Positions 23,379-32,599 of a DNA stretch of 64,000 nt are shown here, piece after piece. Under the pieces are notes generated by a model. The model searched no databases, had not been told where the DNA came from, and saw only the letters and a list, made by a program, of their open reading frames with translations. Source of the stretch: Enterococcus_K sp051713825. Lineage in GTDB: Bacteria; Bacillota; Bacilli; Lactobacillales; Enterococcaceae. The stretch is taken from NCBI RefSeq assembly GCF_051713825.1, contig NZ_JBIOQR010000001.1, positions 3,596,001-3,660,000 of the forward strand, given 5' to 3'. The translations under genes were made by a program, and so were the position numbers. The stretch's first letter is position 1, and every line of letters begins with the position of its first letter.

Positions 23379-25808
23379 TTATGCTCGCGTCATTTCTTCG
23401 ACTGCCGTTTGTCCGGCAATTCGACCAAATGTGAAGATATCCGTCAAGGAATTTCCACCTAAGCGGTTACCAGCATGAATCCCGCCGGCTACTTCGCCCG
23501 CTGCGTATAATCCATCGATTACTTGACCTGCTTCATTTAAAACATGGGTCTTCGTATCAATCTTCAAGCCACCCATCGTATGGTGAACAGCTGGTTTTCT
23601 TGGTGTCGCATAAAATGGTGCTTGCTCTACTTTCAAATCAAACACGTCTTTACCAAATTCTGAATCTTCACCAATTTCAACCGCATGATTATAATTTTTA
23701 ATCGTTTCAACAAAAACGACTGGGTCCATGCCCAATTTCTCTGCTAATTCTTCTAGCGTATTCGCACGATGCAACGTTCCTGCCACCACTTGTTTTTCAA
23801 TCTTCTCTTGACTGGTATTGTAGGCCGTCTCTTTAATTTTTTCATCTGCAATTAAGTAGAAGAGTCCACCATTATCAATCGCGGCCTGCGTTAACGTATC
23901 ACGACTGCCATACTCATTCACAAAACGTTTCCCTTGTTTGTTGACCATCACAAAGTTTTGAGGTGGCACTTGTAGTCCACTGAATAAAGCGCCTGTTTCT
24001 GGATCAGAGACGGGCATCATTTGTGAGAAGCCCATTCCGACTAAATCAGCGCCAACACTTTGGCCTAATAAAATACCATCCCCTGTAATTGCTGGTGAAT
24101 TAGAGGTTTTAATCTCATCTTCAATCTCTGACCAATACGTATTGTATTGTTTTAACATTTTTGTATTTGCGCCATATCCACCCGAAGCGAGCACGACTGC
24201 TTGCGCATGTATAGTGATTGCTTGGCCATTCATCCCTTCACCAATCACGCCACAAACTTTCCCATTTTCTACTAATAACTCTTTCACAGGTGTGTCTGTG
24301 ATGATTGTTCCACCATGCTCTTCAACAAACGTAGTTAACGCAGAAACGTACGCATACCCTTCGTTTTTCAATGGTTTGTGACCTCGACGCCATAACGCAC
24401 CCACTGGCATAGTGACATCTTTTCTATCAAATTCCACACCAATTTCTTCTAACCATTCAACTGATTCTAACGAACGATCCGTTAAAATTTTTACCAAATC
24501 ATATTGCCCGTAAATTGGCTGACCATTCAAATCTTTTCGTTTCCCACCTAGATAAGTTTGCATCCGGTAGAACAATTTTGAATCAAACAACTGACCTTCT
24601 TGTCCTGAATTCGTGTTTAAATAGGCTTGAATTTCTTTTTGTAGGTCTCTGAAATCTTGACGATACTCTGAATCAATTTGATTCTCATCCATTTCAAGCA
24701 TTTCTTTTAAGGTATGACTTTCACCAGGAATGGCCGCAAATTCTTTTTGCCATTGAGGATCTGCCGCATTCATCGGTCCTCCTGTACGAACTGTATTGCC
24801 TCCGACTGCCGGGAATTTCTCAACGACAATCACGTTTTTACCTTCTTGTAAGACCTTCGAAGCAGCCGTCAAACCAGCCCCACCTGCACCCACAACAACA
24901 ACATCTGTCGTGTATTCTTCATCTTCTTTGCGTAATGCGCTCGCTGGTTTTGGCCGTTTTCTAAGTACATCAGGATTGGCACCTGCCAACTTAACTGCTT
25001 TGGCTACTCCGTCGATAACCCCGTTACTTGTAACAGAAGCCCCTGATAAAACATCAATATTTAAGGTTTGGCCTTCAATAATTTGTTTTGGAATCCGAGT
25101 AAATACGACATCTGCAATCCCTTCAGATTCACCAGACGTATCGATATCAATTTTTTCAATTCGCTCTTCTGAAAGAGTCACAACCATTGGCAAATCACCA
25201 TTGTGTCCTGGTGCAGTAACAGTAAATGCTCCTGGTTCAAACACGACTTCTTCTGGTTCATTCAACAAGTTAGCAACCTCTGTAAAACGTAAGAAACGCC
25301 AGAAACAGCTTTCTAGAAAATCAATCGTTCGTTCTTCTTTCAACTGACCATTTTCGTCAAACGCTTGATTTGCTCTTCCTAATAAAAATTCTGAGCCTGG
25401 CATCACTGTTGCGTTAACCCCAGGTGCATCTAAAACTTGACGTAAATGAAGCTGTGCACGAGACGATCCCTGCACATCATAAGAGGCGCCGACAATCATT
25501 ACAGGTTTACCATCAAATGGATGCAGATTAAACGATAACCACTCTAAGATACTTTTTAGAGCGGAAGGAATCGAATGATTATGCTCAGGTGTTGCAATAA
25601 TCACTCCGTCTGCCTCTAATATTTTTTGATTAAACAGTTGAATAATCGGGCTATCTGATTGATCCTCTGACTCATTGAACATAGGCACGTCTGTTAGCTC
25701 TAAAATTTCAATCTCCGCTTTTGCTTCAAAATGTTTTTGCATAAAAGCCAATAGCATCCGGTTATATGATTTTTTTGCGTTCGTTCCAACTATTCCGACA
25801 AATTTCAT
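23379..25808 (-). CDS. Three-domain flavin reductase: NADPH-FMN reductase, FMN-binding, FAD-binding (fumarate reductase-like)
   Basis: 809 residues. 1-185: NAD(P)H-dependent FMN reductase fold (MKFVGIVGTNAKKSYN, ATPEHNHSIPSALKSILEWL). ~195-285: FMN-binding domain with DVLSGASVTSNG, the D-x-x-x-G-A-(S/T) site that ApbE flavinylates. ~310-809: FAD_binding_2 domain (VVVVGAGGAGLTAA...; RRGHKP; HHTMGGLKI; GLYAAGEVAGGIHAGNRLGG), as in flavocytochrome c fumarate, urocanate and acrylate reductases. Electrons would pass NAD(P)H to FMN to FAD to an unsaturated acid in the cytoplasm. Start 25808 has GGAGGAAACAACGA and overlaps the upstream stop (ATGA). The acceptor is unknown. Confidence 0.88.
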   Translation of the reverse strand: MKFVGIVGTNAKKSYNRMLLAFMQKHFEAKAEIEILELTDVPMFNESEDQSDSPIIQLFNQKILEADGVIIATPEHNHSIPSALKSILEWLSFNLHPFDGKPVMIVGASYDVQGSSRAQLHLRQVLDAPGVNATVMPGSEFLLGRANQAFDENGQLKEERTIDFLESCFWRFLRFTEVANLLNEPEEVVFEPGAFTVTAPGHNGDLPMVVTLSEERIEKIDIDTSGESEGIADVVFTRIPKQIIEGQTLNIDVLSGASVTSNGVIDGVAKAVKLAGANPDVLRKRPKPASALRKEDEEYTTDVVVVGAGGAGLTAASKVLQEGKNVIVVEKFPAVGGNTVRTGGPMNAADPQWQKEFAAIPGESHTLKEMLEMDENQIDSEYRQDFRDLQKEIQAYLNTNSGQEGQLFDSKLFYRMQTYLGGKRKDLNGQPIYGQYDLVKILTDRSLESVEWLEEIGVEFDRKDVTMPVGALWRRGHKPLKNEGYAYVSALTTFVEEHGGTIITDTPVKELLVENGKVCGVIGEGMNGQAITIHAQAVVLASGGYGANTKMLKQYNTYWSEIEDEIKTSNSPAITGDGILLGQSVGADLVGMGFSQMMPVSDPETGALFSGLQVPPQNFVMVNKQGKRFVNEYGSRDTLTQAAIDNGGLFYLIADEKIKETAYNTSQEKIEKQVVAGTLHRANTLEELAEKLGMDPVVFVETIKNYNHAVEIGEDSEFGKDVFDLKVEQAPFYATPRKPAVHHTMGGLKIDTKTHVLNEAGQVIDGLYAAGEVAGGIHAGNRLGGNSLTDIFTFGRIAGQTAVEEMTRA

Positions 25809-26428
25809 TCGTTGTTTCCTCCATTCACTGTTTCCCAAGAAAACTGTTTATTTTGTTCAGTCTTAAAGCGATGATCTTTTACTAATTGATTTGTGATTTC
25901 AACAAATAATAAAAATTCATCAAAACATTCTTCTAACTCTTTCACTTTCTCTGGATAAACTAATTGTCCTGCTTCATCAAAAGCCTCTAAAGAACGACCT
26001 AATAAAAACTCTGCACTAGGCATAATACGTGCTTTTAACTCTGGTGCATCCAGAATTTGACGCAAATGGGCTTGTGCTCTAGATGACCCTAGAGAACCGT
26101 GTGAAGCCCCCACAATCATGACTGGTTTATCAATTAAGGGGCGAGTCGTATAAGATAGCCACTCAATCAGACTTTTTAACGCTGCTGGAATGGCATGGTC
26201 ATACTCAGGCGTGCTGATAATCACACCATCAGCGGCTACGATTTTATCTGACAAGTCTTGAATTTTTTCTGGTGTTGTTTTGTCCTCAGGTTCATTAAAG
26301 GCCGGCAGCTCTTTTATTTCACAGATTTCGATCTCGGCCTGTTGACTAAAATGTTTTTTAACAAATTGTAGTAGCTGACGATTGGTTGAGCGATTCGCGT
26401 TTGTTCCGACAATTCCAACTAATTTCAT
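25805..26428 (-). CDS. NADPH-dependent FMN reductase
   Basis: 207 residues of the same fold as the N-terminal domain of the next protein, and visibly its paralogue (MKLVGIVGTNANRSTNRQLL; STPEYDHAIPAALKSLIEWL; GASHGSLGSSRAQAHLRQIL; PSAEFLLGR). Flavodoxin-like, uses NAD(P)H to reduce FMN. First gene of the operon, with a four-base overlap to the large reductase. Probably a second electron entry or an FMNH2 supplier. AAAGGAGAGTTTTAT precedes ATG. Confidence 0.87.
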   Translation of the reverse strand: MKLVGIVGTNANRSTNRQLLQFVKKHFSQQAEIEICEIKELPAFNEPEDKTTPEKIQDLSDKIVAADGVIISTPEYDHAIPAALKSLIEWLSYTTRPLIDKPVMIVGASHGSLGSSRAQAHLRQILDAPELKARIMPSAEFLLGRSLEAFDEAGQLVYPEKVKELEECFDEFLLFVEITNQLVKDHRFKTEQNKQFSWETVNGGNNE

Positions 26429-26591
26429 ATAAAACTCTCCTTTTTTTGTGATTTATTGAACAATAAGGAAGAAAAAAATAAACTTTCAATTCCTTAAAAA
26501 TACAGGTAAAATAAATGTAACTATTCACTTGTTTAGTCATAGTTTAAGACAGAAAGTTTAGATTGTGAAATATTTATTTAATTATCAAACG

Positions 26592-26607
26592 ATAACTATT
26601 TTGTTAT
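26592..26607. promoter_or_regulatory. Candidate LysR-type operator between divergent genes
   Basis: ATAAC-TATTTT-GTTAT is a perfect inverted repeat containing T-N11-A, the LysR-family core, 36 bases before the regulator start and about 165 bases from the reductase operon. Placement fits autorepression by the regulator. Confidence 0.5.
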
Positions 26608-26642
26608 AGCCAAATTAAACAGAGGAACTGGAGGTATTTCCT

Positions 26643-27596
26643 GTGGGACAAACGGACTCTCTCACCATGCTTCAATTTATAGAAATGCTCGTAAAACATG
26701 GCAATTATACAAAAGCAGCAAAAAGTCTTTATATTTCTCAGCCGTACCTCACCCAAGTCATTAAGAAAAAGGAAAAAGAACTCGGCGTTGAAATCATTGA
26801 TCGGCAAACGACACCTCTTCAACTGACGGAAGCTGGCAGAATCTATTATCACTACTTAAACCGCTTGCTTAACGAACAGAATCGCTTCAAAAAGAAGCTA
26901 GACACCTACACTTCACCAGAAAAAACCATTCTAAAGGTGGGCGTTCTTTCTAGTTTAGGGACGTATTTGTTGCCTTTATTTTTACCAGAATTTTTGAGTC
27001 AGCATCCTCAGGTGAAGGTGGAATTAGTCGAAGATGTCCCGCATAAAAATGAGATAAGAACGATTAATAGTCAACTCGACTTTTTTATTGGTCAAAACCC
27101 TGAGACCCTTTCTCCGCAGCTAACTGCCCATGAGCGTGGCCCACACGGCTATTATGCGATTATTCCTGAGTCGTCCAAGCTCTATCAAAAAGGGGTTCGT
27201 TTTGTCAATAATTCGACGATTTCTCTGGAAGATCTTCTTAATGAAAAACTTATTCTAACAATCCATGGTTCGGCTATCCGACACCAAATTGATTATTTGA
27301 TTCAGAAATTTTCTATTCAACCTGAAGTTGTGCTTGAAAGTAATAATATTTTTACAATTGCCAAACTCGCACAAGAAAACCTTGGCGTAACCTTTCTTCC
27401 TGAAAGTGTTCAAGTACATGAAACAGGCGGAAACTATAATATTTGTCGTCTTTCTCAAGAGGATGTCTCGCTCAATTATTTTATCGCACATCTCAATAAT
27501 CGTGCGCTAAGTGAGACTGAACAGGCCTTTATGAACGGTTTTTTAACAAATATACAAAAAAGACTAGATGAAAAAAACGAGGAAATCACCGATTAA
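26643..27596 (+). CDS. LysR family transcriptional regulator
   Basis: 317 residues from a GTG with CTGGAGG eight bases upstream. Residues 1-65 are the winged helix-turn-helix (MLQFIEMLVKHGNYTKAAKS, YISQPYLTQVIKKKEKELGV), the rest is the periplasmic-binding-like effector domain (KVGVLSSLGTYLLPLFLPEF). Divergent from the FMN-reductase/flavin-reductase/OFA operon and convergent with apbE, so it most likely activates the reductase operon in response to an organic acid. Confidence 0.92.
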   Translation: MGQTDSLTMLQFIEMLVKHGNYTKAAKSLYISQPYLTQVIKKKEKELGVEIIDRQTTPLQLTEAGRIYYHYLNRLLNEQNRFKKKLDTYTSPEKTILKVGVLSSLGTYLLPLFLPEFLSQHPQVKVELVEDVPHKNEIRTINSQLDFFIGQNPETLSPQLTAHERGPHGYYAIIPESSKLYQKGVRFVNNSTISLEDLLNEKLILTIHGSAIRHQIDYLIQKFSIQPEVVLESNNIFTIAKLAQENLGVTFLPESVQVHETGGNYNICRLSQEDVSLNYFIAHLNNRALSETEQAFMNGFLTNIQKRLDEKNEEITD

Positions 27597-27622
27597 TTAG
27601 GCGGTGATTCCTCGTTTTTTTA
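27571..27622. terminator. Bidirectional terminator between the LysR gene and apbE
   Basis: AACGAGGAAATCACCG pairs with CGGTGATTCCTCGTT (one bulged A). The regulator stop TAA is in the loop. T runs on both strands serve both converging genes. Confidence 0.9.
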
Positions 27623-27669
27623 TTCCCTAGTTTTGACTGCCGTTTCTTTTTTGTCTGCCCTTTATTCCT

Positions 27670-28611
27670 TTACTTTACTTGGCCTTCAATCATCGCAGTC
27701 ATGCCTCTACTAAAGGCAATCTCTCCTTCAACGGTCATCACGATTCCCTCAATTTCAGACGTCTGATTGATTTCATTTAAAGCCTCTTTGGCCGTTTTTC
27801 CAAATAACCGTGTCGTCCAAATCTCACCAGTTAAGGATTTTTCTGAGACAATCGTCAAACTAGCCAAATCCGTTTGTAAAGGATACCCTGTCTGACTATC
27901 AAAAATATGATGATATTTTTTCCCTTGCCACTCCATCTGTCTCTCATAAACTCCTGATGTTACCACTGACTGATTTGCGGTTTTGAGAACCGTCACATAA
28001 TTTCCTCGAGGCAAAAAGGGGTTTTGAATCCCTACGCGCCATTTCCCATCCGAGTGATTTGGGGCCGGTCCAAAAGTCAGAACATTCCCCCCTAAATCAA
28101 TCAACGCAGACTTTGCTTTCATTTGACGGCAATAAGCAATTATTTTATCTGCAAAATAGCCCTTTGCTAGTCCACCTAAGTCAATAGACATCCCTTTTTC
28201 ACGCAAAAATATCGTCTGATTTATCTGATCAAATTCGATTTTTTCAGGATCAATTCGCTTCAACAATGAATGAATTTTCTCTTCATCCGGCAACTTTGCA
28301 TCGCTAAATCCGACGCGCCATTCCTGCACTAATGGACCAATAGCAACATTTAAAAAGCTTGTCGGAATTTTACTTTGTTCAGCCCCAATAAAAGCTAACT
28401 CAAATAACTCCATGTCGACTTTTACCGGCTGAATCCCCGCTTGGTGTGCAACCGACATTAGTTCCGAATCCGGATTATTAGCACTGAACCTTTTTTCATA
28501 ATCAATCAAGCGTTCTTCGGATTCATCCAATAGTAATTCTGGCGTTTCGTGCTCTATCTGCAGTTGAATCACTGTCCCCATCAACTGTAATACCCGCTTA
28601 GCAATCTTCAT
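27670..28611 (-). CDS. apbE: FAD:protein FMN transferase
   Basis: 313 residues with no lipoprotein signal, so cytoplasmic. ApbE moves FMN from FAD to a Thr/Ser of FMN-binding domains. Motifs: LMGTVIQLQI at the N terminus, SIDLGGLAKGYFADKI and ALIDLGGNVLTFG for nucleotide and metal, YHHIFDSQTGYPLQTD and the GEIWTT segment replacing the usual D-A-x-x-T. Neighbouring a protein with a flavinylation motif, it very probably flavinylates that reductase. AAAGGAAGTTGGATAA precedes ATG. Confidence 0.92.
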   Translation of the reverse strand: MKIAKRVLQLMGTVIQLQIEHETPELLLDESEERLIDYEKRFSANNPDSELMSVAHQAGIQPVKVDMELFELAFIGAEQSKIPTSFLNVAIGPLVQEWRVGFSDAKLPDEEKIHSLLKRIDPEKIEFDQINQTIFLREKGMSIDLGGLAKGYFADKIIAYCRQMKAKSALIDLGGNVLTFGPAPNHSDGKWRVGIQNPFLPRGNYVTVLKTANQSVVTSGVYERQMEWQGKKYHHIFDSQTGYPLQTDLASLTIVSEKSLTGEIWTTRLFGKTAKEALNEINQTSEIEGIVMTVEGEIAFSRGMTAMIEGQVK

Positions 28612-28766
28612 TTATCCAACTTCCTTTTTTGTACTAACGCTAGTATAGCACGGTAACTCTTGTCACGGGTTTGTTGAATGACTCGTTTGTTTTTATTCAA
28701 AATTACTGTTGCAAATGAGTACTCCGTTACAAATTCCCCACTAATATTCGTTTATATTTTTACTGT

Positions 28767-28829
28767 TAAAAAGAGGGTGGGATAAACCTGTTCACCTCCG
28801 AAAACCGAGTTGCTTTCGTCCCAACCTCA
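28767..28829 (-). terminator. Terminator after the 5'-nucleotidase, a short relative of the dispersed repeat
   Basis: Minus strand GAGGTTGGGACGAAA ... TTTATCCCACCCTC then TTTTT. The arms are the same GAGGTTGGGAC / GTCCCAACCTC ends that bound the longer repeats. The interval up to apbE (28612-28766) shows nothing else. Confidence 0.75.
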
Positions 28830-28863
28830 ATCTCAAACGTTTATTCTTTTTCTACTAATAATC

Positions 28864-30072
28864 CTAACTAAGCTCACTCTTTAACCGAAGAAAGGCTCGA
28901 TACTCATCCCAAATGTTATTAACATAGGTTTTTTCTAATCGATAGCTTGGAAACTGTGTACTATTCGTCAAAATGCGATAACTCGCTTGTTTTGGTTGGA
29001 GTTCACCTTGTACAATTGCCAAACCTGAGAGGGTTCCCTTGTTTAACATTTCTAGCGTTTCATCATAAGAAAGATGATACAAAGAAACCATATAAGGCGC
29101 TTTGAAGCTAGTCCTAAATTGCTCATTGGTCTTGCCGTTTAACTCAATACAGTGAATGGTCTGACCAAATGTTTCTGAAAGGTACGCTTCAAAATTATCG
29201 AGTGCAATTGGCTGTTGCAACCAAGCTTGATAGTCTTGATTATCGACAAATAGTTCTTGTTTTGCAAAATTTACGGTTGTATTGATTAAGGCACTCGTCC
29301 TTTGTTGAACACCCTCAGCATCTACTGTAAACGTCAACTTTCCGACATAATGTCCTCTATAACCTGGCTGAACAAAGACCGTCTCATTTAATTTCCCTTG
29401 ATTCACTCGGTGCTGATGCCCACAAATCACCCCATCTATCTCAGGGATTTCTTGAATCAACCGATACGTCTGATCTTCTCCCGTATCATACTGTGTAGGA
29501 TTGCCCGTCTTCATATCTCGCTCAATGCCACCATGATAACTGACAATAATGATATCTGCGTACTCTTTGACTTTCGGCAACCACTTTTTGACAGTCGAGA
29601 CAACATCCAGAAACTTGACTGATTTAATTTTTTCGTAGTTGGTCAGTTGGGACATGTAACTCGTCACGACGCCAATGACACCAACCTTCACTCCGTAACG
29701 CTCAATAATCGTATACGGCTCAAATAGTAATTGGTCTTGATTATCTACCAAGTTGGCGCACAAGTAGGCCCCTTTAAAGGCCTCTGCTTGTTTCTTCAAA
29801 AACTCAATTCCGTAATCAAATTCATGATTTCCTGGAACCATCACATCAATTCCTAGCTGGTTGGCGATTGTCATAAGCGGAGATACATCAAGTGTTGCGT
29901 TATAAAAAGTCGCTTCTGGGCTGCCAACCAAATAATCCCCATTATCAATAAGAATCGGCTTCTTTTCATTCTCAAAAACAGATGCAAGGCAGTTTAGCCC
30001 GCCTACGCCTTCATTTGTTGCTGAGTAAAATCCATGGATATCGCTTGTTCCTAATACAACAATTTCTGTCAT
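28864..30072 (-). CDS. Cytoplasmic 5'-nucleotidase / metallophosphatase
   Basis: 402 residues. N-terminal calcineurin-like domain with TSDIHGFY, LIDNGDYLVGS, PGNHEFDYG, VSYHGGIERD and CGHQHR (all metal ligands present), then the 5'-nucleotidase C-terminal domain (~255-402), where substrate stacking usually occurs. Members hydrolyse nucleoside mono- or 2',3'-cyclic phosphates. Most relatives are exported; this one has no signal peptide. It is the last gene of the phnDCEE operon (14-base gap), so it probably processes what the transporter imports. Confidence 0.88.
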   Translation of the reverse strand: MTEIVVLGTSDIHGFYSATNEGVGGLNCLASVFENEKKPILIDNGDYLVGSPEATFYNATLDVSPLMTIANQLGIDVMVPGNHEFDYGIEFLKKQAEAFKGAYLCANLVDNQDQLLFEPYTIIERYGVKVGVIGVVTSYMSQLTNYEKIKSVKFLDVVSTVKKWLPKVKEYADIIIVSYHGGIERDMKTGNPTQYDTGEDQTYRLIQEIPEIDGVICGHQHRVNQGKLNETVFVQPGYRGHYVGKLTFTVDAEGVQQRTSALINTTVNFAKQELFVDNQDYQAWLQQPIALDNFEAYLSETFGQTIHCIELNGKTNEQFRTSFKAPYMVSLYHLSYDETLEMLNKGTLSGLAIVQGELQPKQASYRILTNSTQFPSYRLEKTYVNNIWDEYRAFLRLKSELS

Positions 30073-30086
30073 TTTCTACTCTCCAA

Positions 30087-30863
30087 TTATTGTAATTTTT
30101 TACGTAAATACCCTGTAAATGTATCAATAACAAAGACCGTCACAATAATCCCTAATAAAATGATACCGACTTTATCCCAAGCTCTCGACTGAATCGCAAA
30201 AATCATCGGTGCGCCAATCCCACCTGCTCCAACTAAACCAAGAGTCGCCGCACTTCTTACCGCAATCTCAAAGTGATTTAATGAAAACGAAATGAACGTC
30301 GGCATCAATTGAGGAATCCGTGCATAAAAAAGTGTTTGCCAGAAGTTAGCACCCACAGATTCCATTGACTCAACTGGACCTTCATCCATCGCTTCAATCT
30401 CTTCTGTGTATAACTTGCCTAACATCCCAATCTGATGGACACCAATTGCCAAAACCCCAGCAAAAGGACCTGGACCAACCATTTTAACAAAGATAATCGC
30501 ATAAACTAACTCAGGAAAGGCGCGTAAAATATTACAAAAGAATTTGCCCACTCGTGAAACAATTCGATTAGATTTCCACAACGTATGCGCACTGATAAAC
30601 GCTAAAGGTAATGCCAAAATTGTGGCAATAATGGTTCCTAAAAGTGCAATACAAATCGTTAAAAAGAGCAACCCAACCAAATCTTCTCCACTGCCATCAT
30701 AAACATAGGACCAATCTGGTTTAAATAAACCCGCAAAAACAGCTTGTACATTCGTAAACGTAATTTTACTGACCTCAGAATAGTCAATTCCTAGAGCTGA
30801 ATACATGACGATAAAGAGAACAATCAGAACTGGCAGGATTTTTTTCAATTTTCTTGTATTCAT
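30087..30863 (-). CDS. phnE: Phosphonate-type ABC transporter permease PhnE (second copy)
   Basis: 258 residues, about six membrane helices, with the EAA loop MESVGANFWQTLFYARIPQL and the SAATLGLVGAGGIGAPM segment of the PhnE family. Works as a pair with the preceding permease, three bases upstream. AAAGAGGTTGGTCTAAGC precedes ATG. Substrate: phosphonates, phosphite or phosphate esters. Confidence 0.9.
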   Translation of the reverse strand: MNTRKLKKILPVLIVLFIVMYSALGIDYSEVSKITFTNVQAVFAGLFKPDWSYVYDGSGEDLVGLLFLTICIALLGTIIATILALPLAFISAHTLWKSNRIVSRVGKFFCNILRAFPELVYAIIFVKMVGPGPFAGVLAIGVHQIGMLGKLYTEEIEAMDEGPVESMESVGANFWQTLFYARIPQLMPTFISFSLNHFEIAVRSAATLGLVGAGGIGAPMIFAIQSRAWDKVGIILLGIIVTVFVIDTFTGYLRKKLQ

Positions 30864-30866
30864 CGC

Positions 30867-31646
30867 TTAGACCAACCTCTTTCTTATTTGTTCACTCACC
30901 GCATCTATCACAATTACGACCACTAAAATAGTGAAAATAATGATAGAGACACGATCATACCTCAACAAGCTTAATGAGGATTGTAAAATAACACCAATCC
31001 CACCAGCACCAACATATCCTAAGATTGTTGAAGCACGGATATTCACTTCAAAAGCGTACAATGCATAGCTAACAACTTGATGAGAAATTTGTGGCCCAAT
31101 TGACCAAAAAGCAATTTGTATTTTATTGGCCCCTACAGACTCTGCTGCTTCTATCGGGCCCAAATCGATCGTCTCAATCGCTTCAAAAATCAACTGAGAA
31201 ACCATTCCAAAAGTAAAGACTGCAATCGTCAAGACTCCGGTGAACTCACCGATTCCAACCATCGCCACAAAAAGAGCCGCTAATAAAAGATTGGGAATCG
31301 TCCGAACAACCCCCATTAAAAAACGAATGATTGTTGTGAGCCAGGGATTTCTAGTAACAAGCGTGGTTCCCAAAAAAGCAAAAGGAATCGCTACTAAAAC
31401 ACCAATTGTCGTCCCAACGACAGACATCTTGATTGTCTTCATCATCGGTGCCATCAGTTTAGGTAAATAGGCCCAATCCGGCGATAAGAAACGCTTCAAA
31501 AATAATGCCATTTGATCAAGGTTATTAAAAACATCTGAAGCAACTGCTCCCGTGACTTGAACACTAGTTATCACACAAACTATCACCAAAAAAATTAAAA
31601 ATAAATGCTTATATAAATTGTGATGAACCGTATCTTTTATCTTCAT
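30867..31646 (-). CDS. phnE: Phosphonate-type ABC transporter permease PhnE (first copy)
   Basis: 259 residues, six membrane helices, EAA loop AAESVGANKIQIAFWSIGPQ and STILGYVGAGGIGVIL. Starts inside the phnC stop (ATGA), indicating translational coupling. Forms a heterodimer with the next permease. Confidence 0.9.
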   Translation of the reverse strand: MKIKDTVHHNLYKHLFLIFLVIVCVITSVQVTGAVASDVFNNLDQMALFLKRFLSPDWAYLPKLMAPMMKTIKMSVVGTTIGVLVAIPFAFLGTTLVTRNPWLTTIIRFLMGVVRTIPNLLLAALFVAMVGIGEFTGVLTIAVFTFGMVSQLIFEAIETIDLGPIEAAESVGANKIQIAFWSIGPQISHQVVSYALYAFEVNIRASTILGYVGAGGIGVILQSSLSLLRYDRVSIIIFTILVVVIVIDAVSEQIRKRLV

Positions 31647-32410
31647 TGGCCTTCACCAAGGTCCTCTTTTAAAATATCCGCTCCATATATTTCTGTCAGC
31701 ACTTCATTAGTCGCTTCATTAGGAGTGCCATCAAACACTACTTCTCCTTGTCGAAGCCCAATGATTCTTGTTGAGAATTCTCGTGCAAGATCCACAGAAT
31801 GCAAGTTCACAATGACAGTCCGGTTTAACTCACGATTAATTTTTTGTAAGTCCTTCATAATCATCTGTGTAGTGATTGGGTCCAGTGAAGCAACCGGCTC
31901 ATCTGCCAAAATAATCGAGGCTTGTTGAACTAAAGTTCTCGCAATAGACACTCGTTGTTGTTGTCCGCCACTCAATTCATCGCTTCGAGATTGAAGCTTA
32001 TCAGATAAACCAACTCTTTTCAGCGCATCATTGACCAACTCGTAGTCTTCTTTGGAAAATAGCCCAAAAATACTTTTAAGTGTGGAGTAAAAACCTAGAC
32101 GTCCCGAAATAACGTTTTTTTGTACTGTACTTTTTTTGACCAAATTAAAGCTTTGAAAAATCATCCCAATATTGCGGCGAATTTGGCGAAGCTCTTTCTT
32201 TTTAGCTGCTGTAATTGAGGTTCCATCAATTTTGATTTCTCCTTCAGAGACTTCATTTAAACGATTGATTGAACGTAACAACGTACTTTTTCCAGCTCCA
32301 CTCAAACCAATTATAGAAACAAATTCTCCGTCTTCTATAGTCAAATTAATCTGGTTCAATCCTTTAGTACCATTAGGATAAATTTTGGTGACATTTGTAA
32401 ATTCTATCAT
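31643..32410 (-). CDS. phnC: Phosphonate-type ABC transporter ATP-binding protein
   Basis: 255 residues. Walker A GLSGAGKSTL, Q-loop MIFQSFNLV, signature LSGGQQQRVSIAR, Walker B IILADEPVASLDP, H-loop NLHSVDLA. The IRRNIGMIFQSFNLVKKSTV pattern and order phnD-phnC-phnE-phnE define the PhnC family. Start 32410 has AAAGGAGCTCAC; the longer frame to 32494 would run into the intercistronic region. Separated from phnD by 189 bases that contain a hairpin. Confidence 0.93.
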   Translation of the reverse strand: MIEFTNVTKIYPNGTKGLNQINLTIEDGEFVSIIGLSGAGKSTLLRSINRLNEVSEGEIKIDGTSITAAKKKELRQIRRNIGMIFQSFNLVKKSTVQKNVISGRLGFYSTLKSIFGLFSKEDYELVNDALKRVGLSDKLQSRSDELSGGQQQRVSIARTLVQQASIILADEPVASLDPITTQMIMKDLQKINRELNRTVIVNLHSVDLAREFSTRIIGLRQGEVVFDGTPNEATNEVLTEIYGADILKEDLGEGQ

Positions 32411-32542
32411 GTGAGCTCCTTTATTTTCTGTTTTATTTATGTTAGGTGTGACTGATACTCTCAACGTTTGATTGATTAATGACTTATCCATCAAAACATT
32501 CCGTCAACAAACCCACTCTGACTTCTTAGACCATACTTTGAA

Positions 32543-32583
32543 GAGATTGCAGTATCAGCTAAAATAACCGATACCACAATCTC
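32543..32583 (-). promoter_or_regulatory. Intercistronic hairpin between phnD and phnC
   Basis: GAGATTGtgGTATC and GATACtgCAATCTC form a 14-bp stem with two internal mismatches around a 13-base loop, with no T run. Probably an mRNA-stabilising or processing element that raises binding-protein expression over the membrane components. Confidence 0.6.
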
Positions 32584-32599
32584 CTAGCTACTACTTGTT

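Noticed and set aside
24796..25347. 183-codon plus-strand frame
   Set aside because: It lies wholly opposite the FMN-binding and FAD domains of the flavin reductase and has no ribosome binding site or family features.
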